Shown piece by piece: positions 38,160 to 49,051 of a DNA stretch of 64,000 bases; positions within the stretch are counted from its first letter, which is position 1, and the number at the start of each line of letters is the position of its first letter. The stretch is taken from positions 2,912,001 through 2,976,000 of the forward strand of contig NC_088320.1 in NCBI RefSeq assembly GCF_910592395.1, in the 5' to 3' direction. The DNA comes from Lineus longissimus. Its lineage: Eukaryota; Nemertea; Pilidiophora; Heteronemertea; Lineidae. The notes beneath the pieces were generated by a model. It saw only the letters and a list, made by a program, of their open reading frames with translations, did no database searches and was not told the origin of the DNA. The position numbers were made by a program, and so were the translations under genes.

Positions 38160-40735
38160 TTTTGATGGCTACTCATGTGGCGGAGTTGCTGTAAGAGCCA
38201 AAAACAAAACGTGAGCTAATATCCATGGCTATCGAGGTATTCAAGGTGACCCCTGTTAAAAATTGCCGTTATATCTTCCCGTGGTGATGTTGGGAATTGG
38301 AACAAATATTTCATCCTCTGTGTGCCTGTCAATTATCGACATGAACCACGCGATCTACGCTCTGGAAGGTTCAAGATCAGCCAATTATGTATTCATAACC
38401 TGCTCGGTCACGATCTCGTAACAACCATACCCAACAAAAAAATCTCGAAAAAGCAAAGCCACTTTCCTTCTAATAGTGATATATGATGCAATACCGGTCA
38501 CAAAGTCAATTGCTGGCCGAGGATTTGTCTCTAAAACGACCATTAATGCTCCATATCAATTCTTAACGGCAACTGGCCATCATTATTACACCCATCTAAT
38601 CAACGGATATTCATTGCGAATATGAGCAAAATAAATCAAATTTATACCAAATATTCCTCAATTTGAGAGCGGCATAATGCGGTCGAAAGGTGATTTTATT
38701 ATAAAAGTAATCGCGAGTCATTCTAAGTAATTAGATTTTGGCGCTGTCTCATTATATTAAGTCATAAAGCACTTTCATGCCAAGTCGTTATCACGTTATG
38801 AGTATGAAGCAATAATATTGACAGCCCCATCCAAGGAGTTGATCCGCAATACATTTTCATAAAAATATCATGACAAAATACACATAATCACAGAGCTATC
38901 GTTGATTTGATTTGCTGTGGCAGGGTATCGATTGATATTTTATTGGCGGGCCTGCAATCTGGTAAGCATGAGCAAAAAATCGGGGAAACTAAAATCATAT
39001 TTTGTTGTTTGTTCGGCCTAAAGCCTAGCTTGTCGTTCAGTACTTGTAACTCGGCTGCCTTCAGCAAGGAGTTCTATGGAATTTATAGGCTGGAGATAGA
39101 AGGTTATGTAAAGATGCTAGCTCAAACAATTAGCTACCGATGGGGTACATGTAAAACCCTTCAGATTTTTCTAGAATTTCTGTGTTGCTTTTCTCTGCGT
39201 CTAAAGCCATGAATGACGCGGCTGCGACTGGACCTATTCCCGGGAACGATTCCCGGCCTCATGTAATCAACCCGAACAACCATTACACCATTTGCCGAGT
39301 GCGATACGGATGCAAAACAAGGCTACATAATCCGTTCATGAATAAGAAGCTGATCGTCTCTCCCGATATGTAGAACATGTCCACAGTTAGAGCATCACAG
39401 ATTGCTGGTAACAGGCATCGTTACACAAGCAAGCTCTAAAACTGAGTTCCAGTTGACGGACATCTTGAAAAAAGTCTAGGTCATATGTGTATATCAACAC
39501 ATATTAAATGATGTCGCGCAAACTATTGTGCCATCTACATGCATGTAGTATATCGCTGCCAAATTTTCAAAAAAAATTTTCAACGAAATCTGCGATCAAG
39601 TCGATTCATGAGCGTTTCGGTAGTTGGGCACGTCATGTACAATGTATACGTTCGCAACTCCGACACTGTGCCGCATTGAAAGTAAACGAGTTGTTGTAGC
39701 TGCTGGAGACTGCAGACAGCTCTGATAGCTATTTTCAATTCTCTTAACTTCTCATCCGACGCACCCCACAATCAAATAACCTGACCGATGTAAAAAATCT
39801 ACCGCACGTTTCTATTTTCCATTTGGGAAATATCACACGTGGAACCATTGATTGCCTTAAAAGGGCAGAAGTCAACAAATCTGGAAGGATCAAACGTGTT
39901 GTATAGAACACTAATGGGCCTCCCATGGATGGGTTTTTTCCCGTTTCTCTGATTCATATACAAAATACCTCTGATATGGTGTATTTATAAAATCTATAGA
40001 ACTGTTTGAAGAAAATAGCCTCCAAATCTGTGTATTAATAAAACTGTTTGAAAAGAATGGCGTCGCGACAAGCCTGTTGAGACAGGACCCGGAAAGAGTG
40101 CCCGGTAAAGGCCACGCTTTACGCAGAATATCTTAAACTATTTATTGATGGAGTCTATTAACCCATAACAGGCATTCAGATTAAAAGACGCCTCTTTTGC
40201 TGTTGTATCCAGTGGGTTATTTTATATACGTTAACAAACTCTTCAAAAAATAGTGGATTCTATGTTGTCAGAAAATGACTTGTTACGACCCCCATTTGAA
40301 GCGAGAAATTACCTATTCTTGAAATAGCAGTAAGCCATTTAAGTCACGTCTCCCATTCCCCTGGAGGCAGCCAACACCCTGGGGAATCGAACTACACGCT
40401 ATTACAAAAAAATAAATCTTGAGAATTCTGGAAGACATCCCTAATTACCTTGATTAGTTCTGAGAAGTAATGTTTTTCTAATTGCTATTCATAGGCAATA
40501 AATGGTCGATTAGTTAGTTCATGACGAAAATGTACGGAGCAGTTAGTTTTAGATAATGTAAATGCACAGATAACCTAAATGAGAAATCCAATTTGGACGT
40601 GTACGTAATCGGGAAACATGCTATTTGGTAGTTGCTCAGGAAAAAAACTGGTGCGTGTAAAATGCACTGTCTTCAGTGCATATTATAGTGTTCTTGACAG
40701 ATGCACTGACACTCACTCTGAAACAGGAGCGTCAC

Positions 40736-40767
40736 ATTACGATGGGATTACGATGGAATTACGATGA
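40736..40767 (+). repeat. 11-bp tandem triplicate
   Basis: The motif ATTACGATGGR is repeated three times, the last unit one base short. Confidence 0.85.
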
Positions 40768-43165
40768 TCAGGAGCAATCCTAACACTGCTACCGTCGTTG
40801 GTGATAAAGATGCGTTTAATGGCATAATTTGGCATACAAGTTGGCGCCAAAAAACTGTGTAGGCTCTTGATGCCGATGGTGATTCTGCTTCCTGTAAAAT
40901 GATATGCACACTGAATTTCGTGGGCTTATCATCTCTGAAGCGATACACTCCAGCCCAATAGGTTACTTACACACACATCTCAAGTTCCTACCACTAGACA
41001 GAAGATATGCATTACTTGTTGAAAGTACACTTTAGGAAATATATGGGACAGTTACGTTGGTAATATTGCCTATTCGTTACTTCGATGGCATAATTTTAGA
41101 AGCGGTAATTCGATAAGAGAATAGCAATTTGTCCCAGAGACATTCTCTCTCGATAAGGGGGTAATTAAAGTTGAATATTGAACGTCATCAGGGCATCTGC
41201 ACAGCTGATCCGGGATCCATCTCGGCCAACAATCTGCGAACCATGAATTATACGATGCAAATAATGTTCAGGCTGTCTGTTAGATCTGCCCATCGGCGAG
41301 CCAAGAGCTAACAGGGCGATGGGTAGGCGGTCATTGGCCTACACCGCTATTTCCATGGAGATAGAGAGATAAAAAAGATATCCATATATCATATGCTTTC
41401 ACAAGTATCGGGTTCTGTCCTTTAAAGCAGAAGCAGAGTATATACTAAGTTCAGTATCCGAGGGTAAGCTAGACTGTTTATTGGCAAATCTACTTTTCAC
41501 AGATATATAGCGATTTTTCATAATGTGTAAAGTATATGCTGTCATGTTATTCTTTATAAGCCGGGGTTTTTGTGATATCCTGCCTGGAGAATTTCAGTAC
41601 ATTCCCTTTTCAGCTTTTCTCATTTTTCTAATACCTCGCAACATGTATTCTATTTAATATCCTACGGGCCGATAATTTTGAGAGGTAAAATATTGTAAAA
41701 GAGTAGCCATTTTTGTTCTGTTTTAGCAAACAAAATATACAATCTTTTAGTGGAATGAGAGGACAGCTTCAGCATACTGAAGAAATATTTCTCTCCTCCC
41801 GAACACCAACTTGATCATTTCGACGCACTGCATCATCGGGTGACATCATACAGGAGTCCCTTCGATCTTAATCCTTGGGTGTACCGATTGGCACAAAGTT
41901 CGATTAATTAATTAAGTCATTCCGCTAATATCATTCTCATCATCTACGCGGCAGCGTCGCCTCCCTCGAGCAACTAATTATCAAGATGTCCATAATCCTT
42001 CCCGTAACTGAATTCAATTAAAAGTAACACTTTTCAAGGATGTATGATGGATGGAATTTTAAAATGTGATGCGTCACAACGGGCGAAGGCAAGGAGTCCG
42101 TTCGGTCAGAAGTTAGAGAACTTCAAGGCGAGATGAAGACTTTTGTCGCAGACTTGCTTGCTAGAGACGATATTTTGACTTTGAATTGAGTAGTTCAAGA
42201 GAAAATAAACATACGATTGGTTGATTAAGAAAATAGTGGTTTTAGTCGTCCTTTAAAGCATGGCAACAAGAAAGTATCGTCAAGTGTCAGCCTTCTTCCA
42301 TTCTGACGGTAGAGCTAAAGGTGACCACCACTCATTCCTAGCGAGTTCTTCCATCCAACAACCCGCACTTCTTCCCTTTGAGGCATCAACATAACCATGA
42401 TAGAGAAAGCGTCAGCCGGCAAACCACAACCTTTCTATCTTAAACGCAAACAAGAGTCAAAGGCCGCGAGATCGCCAATATCGAACCGATCAAAGGTCCG
42501 TCGTGTTTGTGACTCGATTCCGCAAAGGAAGTCTATTGATACTAGATAGACAAATATGGTTATCATAGCCCGCGGACGAAGGTCTTGGGGCGCTGTCTCA
42601 GCTCTGATCTTGAATATTGATATCTGGATACATACATGTGTATATAATCACAACGTCAACAGATAATGACTTTGTAAGACAGACGTACGTGGCCGTAACG
42701 TGGTTTGATCTTACGAGGATAACGCTATATCTGTCACGGATGTAGGACTTAGGAACCAGCGGCAATCGGCTGCTAGCCTATAGTACGATGTTGCGACAAA
42801 CCCAAGGTGTCACCGTGAAGGAATTTAAAGTACATGTAACTGACAAAGGCGGCTAGCGCGTTTACTTGACCGAAGCTGTCCTTGAAAAAATATCTTGAAG
42901 CTGACAAAGCTGTAGAGCTGAAAACGCCTTTAGATGTCTTGTATCAGATCTCAAAACCAAAATTACCGTTTTTATTTTATCTATCATTACTTCCATTATT
43001 ACTTTCAAATTTGATGACAAATATATCATTTCACAGCAACATCTGTTAATATGTGTGCGTCATCGAATAACAGGGTGTCGCACATTCCTAAGTGGGACAT
43101 ATATTCATATTCAACAAGATTTACATAATATTCACTTATTCCATATGTTGGGTATAATTTGCCGA

Positions 43166-43289
43166 GGCCGTAATTGGGTCAAATTGGCCGTAATTGGCCG
43201 TAATTGGGTTCAATTGACCGTAATTGGGTCCAATTGGCCCAATTGGCCGTAATTCGGTCCAACTGGCCCAATTGGCCGTAATTCGGTCC
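43166..43289 (+). repeat. GGCCGTAATTGG short tandem repeat
   Basis: The words GGCCGTAATT and GGGTCCAATTGGCC alternate. The last two units are about 29 bp each and differ at one base. The unit contains CCAATTGG, so the array is also rich in small palindromes. Overlapping 65- and 80-codon frames are artefacts. Confidence 0.9.
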
Positions 43290-44182
43290 TTGTAATATGG
43301 GTCAAAAAAGTTATGAAAACTTTCTTGGTCAACCTGAGCAGTATTGCAAAATAAACCGGATCCCAGAATATTTCTCATCTTCGCGATCTTCTTTCACTGC
43401 CTCATAATTCATGTGTGTTTCCCTACCGTCCATGATTAAATCTGCTGTATTTCCCCTTTGCCTTCATTAGCGCTGTTCTTTTGTTGGCATCGTGTTTCCC
43501 AGGATTCCCCGCGGCGCACGCGGCAGCTAGCAAGTAAACTTGATGACAAAATTAATTTAGATTCTCCACTTTTTCTCCTTTAATTGCATGAGATGGATTT
43601 GTCGCACGGCGGTGTCGACTTCAAACAGCCGATTACGGGTTTTTATTGCCAAATGTTCGGTTACCATTAATATGTATATATCTTGTTATTTGAGTTGCAA
43701 AAAATATAATACAAATCATTTTTTCCTCACATGTTCTGAAAGAAAAATCTTTGGCGTTAAGATGTCGTACCATCAAATAAAAAGTTTATATCGAGATAAG
43801 GCGCTTATTCTTCTAGGGCGATATTTTGATCGCGTTCTCACAAACTCTTCCCACAAGCAAAAACAATACATATATAATAAAGGATGTAAAAGGCCGGTTG
43901 CTCGATATGATATAACCACGAAACTGGTATATGAGACCACATTCATGATATTGCATTGGTCTAACAGGGCTTACATAATTCGTCATCTAGAAATGGGGTA
44001 GATGTCCTCCAGGATACATAATTATTCCATACCAACAGCGAAAATCTCATCAAAGAACGCCAACTGCACTAGACAAGCCGGCGGGTGTTTTTTTTTATTA
44101 TGAAATCACTACTGGGGGGGGAGTGTTGTTTTGCCGCCGGAAAAAGTAGGAAAAAACCAGAATCAGTCATTCACTAAGAATT
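43290..44182. other. No supported gene; one 137-codon frame
   Basis: The plus frame 43588-44001 is A+T-rich and its product (many Ile, Asn, Tyr, Lys and Ser) has no recognisable features. I regard it as chance. An eight-base G-run lies at 44114-44121. Confidence 0.5.
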
Positions 44183-44345
44183 TTTATTTTGGCGTATTTT
44201 GATTTCGATTCGCGAAATTAAAAATATTTTTCTAAAAAAAACATCGTAATTCGTCAAAATAAAAACTGTGAATTTTTTCTCAGAAATCTTCGCGAATCGC
44301 AAAAATTAAAAAGCGCGAAAATTAAAAAGCGCGAAAATTTGGCGG
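44183..44345. repeat. AT-rich foldback with GCGAAAATTAAAA units
   Basis: Perfect 11-bp arms CGATTCGCGAA (44206-44216) and TTCGCGAATCG (44289-44299) pair. Outside them ATTTTGGCGTATTTTG and CAAAAATTAAAAAGCGCG pair loosely. The right side has two tandem AAATTAAAAAGCGCG copies. Similar words occur at 17330-17475 and 25496-25612, so this is probably one copy of a dispersed AT-rich family. Confidence 0.65.
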
Positions 44346-45024
44346 TAACAACTGTACATTTGGAGTTGTCACTTCTGGCATCCCTCTCACAACATGTACA
44401 TGCCATCTGCTAATCACTGACATGTCAACCGAAATGGCAAAGGGCGAATTGAATTAGTAACTGACACGAATCAATTAGCGGGAGCTAACCCTGGACTAAA
44501 GATAGTAAGTCATTTCAAGGGAATAGATTCCTCTAATATGATTATCGAAATGGCTGAATAGAACTCCGTGGAGGACCAGATCGTTCATGCGAAAAATTCA
44601 AAAGTATGATCGTCTCAGTTGGAATGGATCGGTGCCGTGCAGGTATCTTGCCTTTCGGAGTCACGGCTGTTTTGCCTCTGTGAAGGTCATCCAACACCTG
44701 CGCAATAATGGAATCGCACATCTTCATTACAGGAATTGTCTCTCAGCAGCTGCAACAATAACTAACTGCCATGTATGCCTCACTTGGCTTCGATGCAAGT
44801 GGAAGGTTTCGGGGAAGCAGAAAAAAATTCTCGCTCAGATTGGTTGCTAGTTGTTTGTATGGCGGTTCACCATCAGGAGAGAGAGTATTGGCACTCGCTG
44901 GTGATCTGGCCGGTCTCTCCTTAACGAATTCTGGTCGCTGCTCCAGAATCATTGTTCGACCAGTCAGCACTTCTGACCAAGGCTTACACGACAAGGAAAC
45001 TAGGGAAAGAGGGGATTCTCCTTC

Positions 45025-45251
45025 TTTTACGCTTATTTGTACATGTCGGATTCGGCCTATTGACTCACATGAGAGCTCTTGCGTGGGATTCGATGTTATC
45101 GAGATTTGCCCCGATAACCCTTCGATAAGACTGCAGAACAATGGCTATTTAGGCCAGGTGCGAGCGGGCTTTCTTTGAAGACAATATACCATGTAATGGG
45201 CAAGGCCTGAATTCTTTCAACTGTGAGGTAATCGCAAAATTAAACACAATG
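45025..45251 (+). mobile_element. TIR element copy 2
   Basis: Homology to the 51.5-kb copy runs from a degenerate left end (TTTTACGCTTATTT near 45030), through the core with GAGATTTGCCCCGATAACCC and the single 70-bp segment GTGCGAGCGGGCTTTCTTTG..., to the right end GCAAAATTAAACACAATG (45234-45251). That end is the inverted counterpart of CATTGTGTTTAATTTTGC. Overlapping open frames of 132-135 codons on opposite strands (44743-45178) extend left of it; being open on both strands in a G+C-richer stretch, they are probably not genes. Confidence 0.65.
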
Positions 45252-45830
45252 AATCATTCCAAGTGTTTTTCATGGGTGCATATACTCTAACATAAGGCTT
45301 GTTGAGGAATGTACAATGATGTGAGCGTCATTCTTGTTGGCAGTCCTTCTAGCCATGGCGGCTCTGGTTTGTTCTTTTGGGCTGTTGCACATTTACCTTG
45401 TCGTCAGAAGGCTTCTCAAAGGCCGTCATGGCCTAGAGATATGGTGATTTAATCGAAAGAACAGAGCAATGTTTAATACCAAAATGTCTCCTGTACTGCT
45501 AGTGCACTTAGAGACATTGCCTGTAAGTAACGACACGTCTAAGTTCTTATCAAATATACGGTAGCTGATCCTTCATTAGCGTGATGAGGTCCCAACTGAC
45601 TAAACCAAAATTACTTTCTTTCCTTGTGTCTCATTAGTGCGAATGTATTTTTGCTAATTTAGTTGGGTGAAATTTTCTTAATGCTGCATTGAGTAGGGAT
45701 TTTATAGGAGATACCCGGTGCATTGGGGGAATTGGGGATCTTGTTGTGATAACAAGCACTGGATTCTGCGCAAAGACTCAAACTCAATAGCGACAAATGG
45801 CGACGAAAATTGAGTTGGCAGTGGGTCGAG
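45252..45830. other. No supported gene
   Basis: A minus-strand frame (45659-45949) continues into the promoter-like stretch and is unsupported. An ATG in good context at 45355 opens only 30 codons. Confidence 0.5.
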
Positions 45831-46004
45831 GCGACGTCAGGGCCAATCAGCCTTAACAGACTATTTTCAGGGACGCCATTCTGTAGCCGGCTATGCTGGT
45901 AATCAAATTGAAGAAATGTCTTAATATAGACCGCGGTGTCACAATGCACTTATGCATCATCAGGAGCTAAGATGGCGGCGCTATTTTTAGACAAATTGGT
46001 GTGA
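45831..46004 (+). promoter_or_regulatory. Promoter-like cluster and possible first exon
   Basis: GCGACGTCAG (a CRE-like GACGTCA) at 45831-45840 abuts GGCCAATCAG, a full CCAAT box in NF-Y context, at 45841-45850. About 120 bp further, AAGATGGCGGC at 45969-45979 is the YY1-type motif that in animals often spans the start codon just after the transcription start. The ATG at 45972 opens MAALFLDKLV then stops, unless a donor at TTG|GTGTGA (45998/45999) is used. No clear downstream exon was found. This is the best promoter candidate in the window, but it rests on motif spacing only. Confidence 0.35.
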
Positions 46005-46392
46005 TTCAGTTTGGCGGATTTATTCATTGTGGTGCTGCAGGGCTAGTGAATGACATGACTATGCAGAAAGAGCTCTGATGATACGATTTTTTTTGTACAA
46101 CGTTAAGAAGGAGAGCAAACAAACACATGCAAAGAGGTTAGGGTCCTTTTCAACTGCAGAGAGTACTTCATTCAAGATGGAATGTGTGTCTGCGGTAGAC
46201 TTAAAACTTCAAAGTCGATACCCATTTACTGGCACATCTCAAACGGAAACGTACTCTCATGTCTTGATTTCCTGATTTATTCTGGGCTGCTTAATGTCTG
46301 CACTAAGAATCGGTGAAACTGATCCCCATTATTATTTACAATTTATTCGAAAATAAACAAAATGCGATCGACTCAGAAAGGTGCACATTTTC

Positions 46393-46743
46393 TCAAGTTC
46401 GCACAAGAAATAAACGCGGAAAATCTGTCGGATTAGTTATCGCTGAGCTCCACTTAAATGTTGTAGAAATGTAGAAATCGATAATAGGATTCGATTTTGG
46501 ATTGATCTGGATGCATTTGATGCGAGGATGCGTACCCCTGCCGTTTACTTTCTGACTTTCCTGACTAAGACAAGAAAACAGTTCCTTTATTCGGAAGGTG
46601 TGAAAATATTCAACTAATTCAACTGCCCATTCTAAGAAATCCCCCATGTTAGAAAAACAGTCCCTCGTGGGTCTCACTAAAATAGATTCCATAAGCAATT
46701 TCAAATTTTCTACCAAAGAGATTGCATAACTCGATTTCTCGCC
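46393..46743 (-). CDS. Open frame of 116 codons, possible exon, unrecognised
   Basis: The frame is open from 46743 to TGA at 46393, with an internal ATG at 46692. The N-terminal half looks helical and protein-like (NMGDFLEWAVELVEYFHTF); the C-terminal part is more ordinary. Possible donors (GGG|GTACGC) lie mid-frame, so the real exon, if any, could be shorter. The strand is opposite to the promoter-like stretch just to its left. No family is recognised. Confidence 0.18.
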   Translation of the reverse strand, partial: GEKSSYAISLVENLKLLMESILVRPTRDCFSNMGDFLEWAVELVEYFHTFRIKELFSCLSQESQKVNGRGTHPRIKCIQINPKSNPIIDFYISTTFKWSSAITNPTDFPRLFLVRT

Positions 46744-47051
46744 TCATCCGCCAATCAATATAGCTCCATACAAGATGCTCTCTGCATCACAGATGTCCCC
46801 GATCAGATTTCGTGCGAGACAGGCATCAATTCAGGTGATAGAATTCTCCATTCCGCCAGAACCATTAAAGTTTAACGCGAAGTAGCTAAATCGATTTAAG
46901 AAATTTTTCGATAGGGACATATTTCATTAGGGGCTATAATGATTGAGATTTTGTGTTGGGAAATACACTTGGCTCTAAAGCTCACACAGTGTTGAGGCGG
47001 GTTGGTGGTGGTGGTGAAAATGTGCCCCTCGTCTGTAAATGTGGGGTAAAA
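46744..47051. other. No supported gene
   Basis: A short GGTGGTGGTGG run near 47003-47016 precedes the minisatellite. Nothing else is seen. Confidence 0.5.
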
Positions 47052-47396
47052 TATAATCAAATCAACCCGTAACAAAAGGTGTTGAATGAGATAACAAGGC
47101 TCTGCCTATTGTGTGAAGCCTATAATCAAATCAACCCGAAACAAATGGTGTTGTAAGGGATTACACAGCTCTGTCTATTGTATGAAGCCTATAACTAAAT
47201 CAACCTGAAACAAATGGTGTTGTGTGAGATAACAGGGCTTTGCCTATTGTGTGAAGCCTATAATCAAACCACCCCCAAACAAGTGGCGTTGAAAGGGATT
47301 ACACAGCTCTGCTATTGTGCGAAGCCTATTATCAAATCACCCCGACACAATGGTCTTGTAAGGGGATAACACGGCTCTGCGTATTGTAAGAAGCCT
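47052..47396 (+). repeat. 69-bp minisatellite, five copies
   Basis: Units start at 47052, 47121, 47190, 47259 and 47327 with TATAATCAAATCAACCCG, followed by a GGTGTTG word, GATAACA or GATTACACA, GCTCTGCCTATTG and GAAGCC. Alternate units share AAGGGATTACACAGCTCTG or GAGATAACA, hinting at a two-unit higher-order pattern. The last unit decays near 47396. Confidence 0.93.
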
Positions 47397-48390
47397 GAAG
47401 TTGCAAAGCCAAACAGCACGCTAAGCTCTCAAAGCAAAGACAGGGGAAACCATAGATGTTGCATGACTGACCAATATCAAATTGACGAGTTGGATAACGG
47501 GTCAGATCAACATAATACGTGGACACTGTCGTTATGTCGATAATGACGTTTTTTGCACTAATACGTAATACAAGTTCGAGTACTTTGGCAAATGACACCT
47601 CTGAGGCCATTCCGTTTCAAAGATATACTATCGCATTAACATTCTAAGTTGAAACAGAGGGTAGTGATAGGCCAACATGGTATCTCAGTATAACGCTGTA
47701 GCGGTGTTGAGAACTGAAACAAGGTTTGCACTGACGTGCACAATTTATTTCACAAATGAAATTACCAAAGATCAATTTAGAATGAGATACATTCAATAAT
47801 GAAATGACATTCATCTCCAAGCAAGCTTTCATGGCGATGCGTGACTCTAGATATTTGTTATGTTTGATGAGGACAAATAATATACATAACATCAAGACAT
47901 AAAGATTAGTCTTTATTCAATCTTGATAATATTGATTGGTGAGGGCGGGTAAATGTGATCGTACATTATTAAAGACAGGAGTGTACCGATGAAGTCAAGC
48001 TTTGATGTTAACTGAGATAATCAATATATATGCGATGAAAAATGACAGGTTGAATATACATACGGTTTCGTAATGGATTCAGGCTTTCAAACTAGGGCAG
48101 TTAGATTCGGTCTGGCACATGTCCGAGTGTTGGAAATACTACATTCTCTGACTCTATGGTATCATTCACGCTAAAAACAATGCAGGGTCAAAGATAATTG
48201 ACTTTGAAATAAGCTCAAATGCGTAGAAATAAGTGTCGATGTCCGACTGTCACGTGACTAAAACGTCATCAATATCTTATGCAAATGACCTTGTGAGCTA
48301 TAAATAGTAACTTCGCGGGATGCTATTGTACAGCTGAACAAATGCTGAAGTACATTTGGTGATTTTGGGAATACAGCTCTCTTGTACGTC

Positions 48391-48708
48391 TTAAGAGGGC
48401 ATTTTTAACTCTACTGCTACCATGTCAATAGATAGCATATCTAGTCGACTATAGTCTCTCTCCTTCTTAACCAAAAACCACATTGCGAGTGCCCTAAGTA
48501 CCAATAGGCTAGTAAAGCCAGACAAGATATTGGCCATCTCAGCTGCGATGTTAGCCAATGCTAAACCGATGTCGAAGCCACAGCTAATCTGAAAGGAGCG
48601 TGTCAACGACCTTTTCTCCTCTTTGTGTTGTTTCTTTTCACAGTGGCTAATCCTTTGTTGATGTAGAGACACGGCTTCAGACCTTATTCGTTTATAGAGA
48701 ATATGCAA
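48391..48708 (-). CDS. Open frame of 105 codons, unrecognised
   Basis: The product would have a basic, charged first 35 residues (EKKQHKEEKRSL) and then a hydrophobic region (MANILSGFTSLLVLRALAMW), like a single-pass membrane protein. No family is recognised and no transcript signals are seen. Length is within chance expectation. Confidence 0.12.
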   Translation of the reverse strand: MHILYKRIRSEAVSLHQQRISHCEKKQHKEEKRSLTRSFQISCGFDIGLALANIAAEMANILSGFTSLLVLRALAMWFLVKKERDYSRLDMLSIDMVAVELKMPS

Positions 48709-49012
48709 AGGTTATAACTGCGGCTCTGACTCGCTCGTCGGTTAGGTGGCCTGATGAGAAAGGAACGATCATGTTATATAGGGAGACAATGAAAGAAAGG
48801 CGGCTTTCAGCTAAGACAGGATACAGTTTCTTTTAAGAATACCAAAACCAGTGTAAGATCTCTCAGTGCCTCCATTCACTTTTTAGGTCTTAAAACATCT
48901 GATGATTGGGAATGTTGGAGAAAAAAATCAAGATTTTTCTATGATTTGCTCCTGTCATTGGGGGTGCTGGGATATGGTAAACATTGAGGAGAATGTGCTG
49001 AAGACCTTAAAG

Positions 49013-49051
49013 CTCGGTATTACTCGGTAATAGCTCGGTAATACTCGGTAT
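49013..49051 (+). repeat. 10-11 bp CTCGGTAATA tandem repeat, four units
   Basis: CTCGGTATTA, CTCGGTAATAG, CTCGGTAATA and CTCGGTATT follow one another directly. Confidence 0.85.

Larger units (their letters stand above)
37725..43165. other. No supported gene, 5.4 kb
   Basis: Frames are at most about 100 codons and unsupported. Contents noted are a hairpin at 38134-38159, an 11-bp triplicate at 40736-40767 and a cluster of TAAT cores at 41895-41990 that could be a homeodomain-bound enhancer, though nothing here proves it. Confidence 0.5.

Noticed and set aside
40375-40400. B-box-like GTTCGATTCC on the minus strand as a second SINE or tRNA
   Set aside because: No A box lies at the expected distance upstream, and there is no tail or target duplication.
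43588-44001. 137-codon plus frame as a gene
   Set aside because: Its A+T-driven composition and the absence of any motif or splice context match the chance expectation for this much sequence.
44743-45178. Overlapping 132- and 135-codon frames as a protein gene
   Set aside because: Both strands are open in a G+C-richer stretch, and the right part lies inside a non-coding TIR element copy. Changes among the four copies do not favour synonymous positions.
45355-45447. A 30-codon frame with good start context (GCCATGGCG)
   Set aside because: It is too short to distinguish from chance and has no further support.
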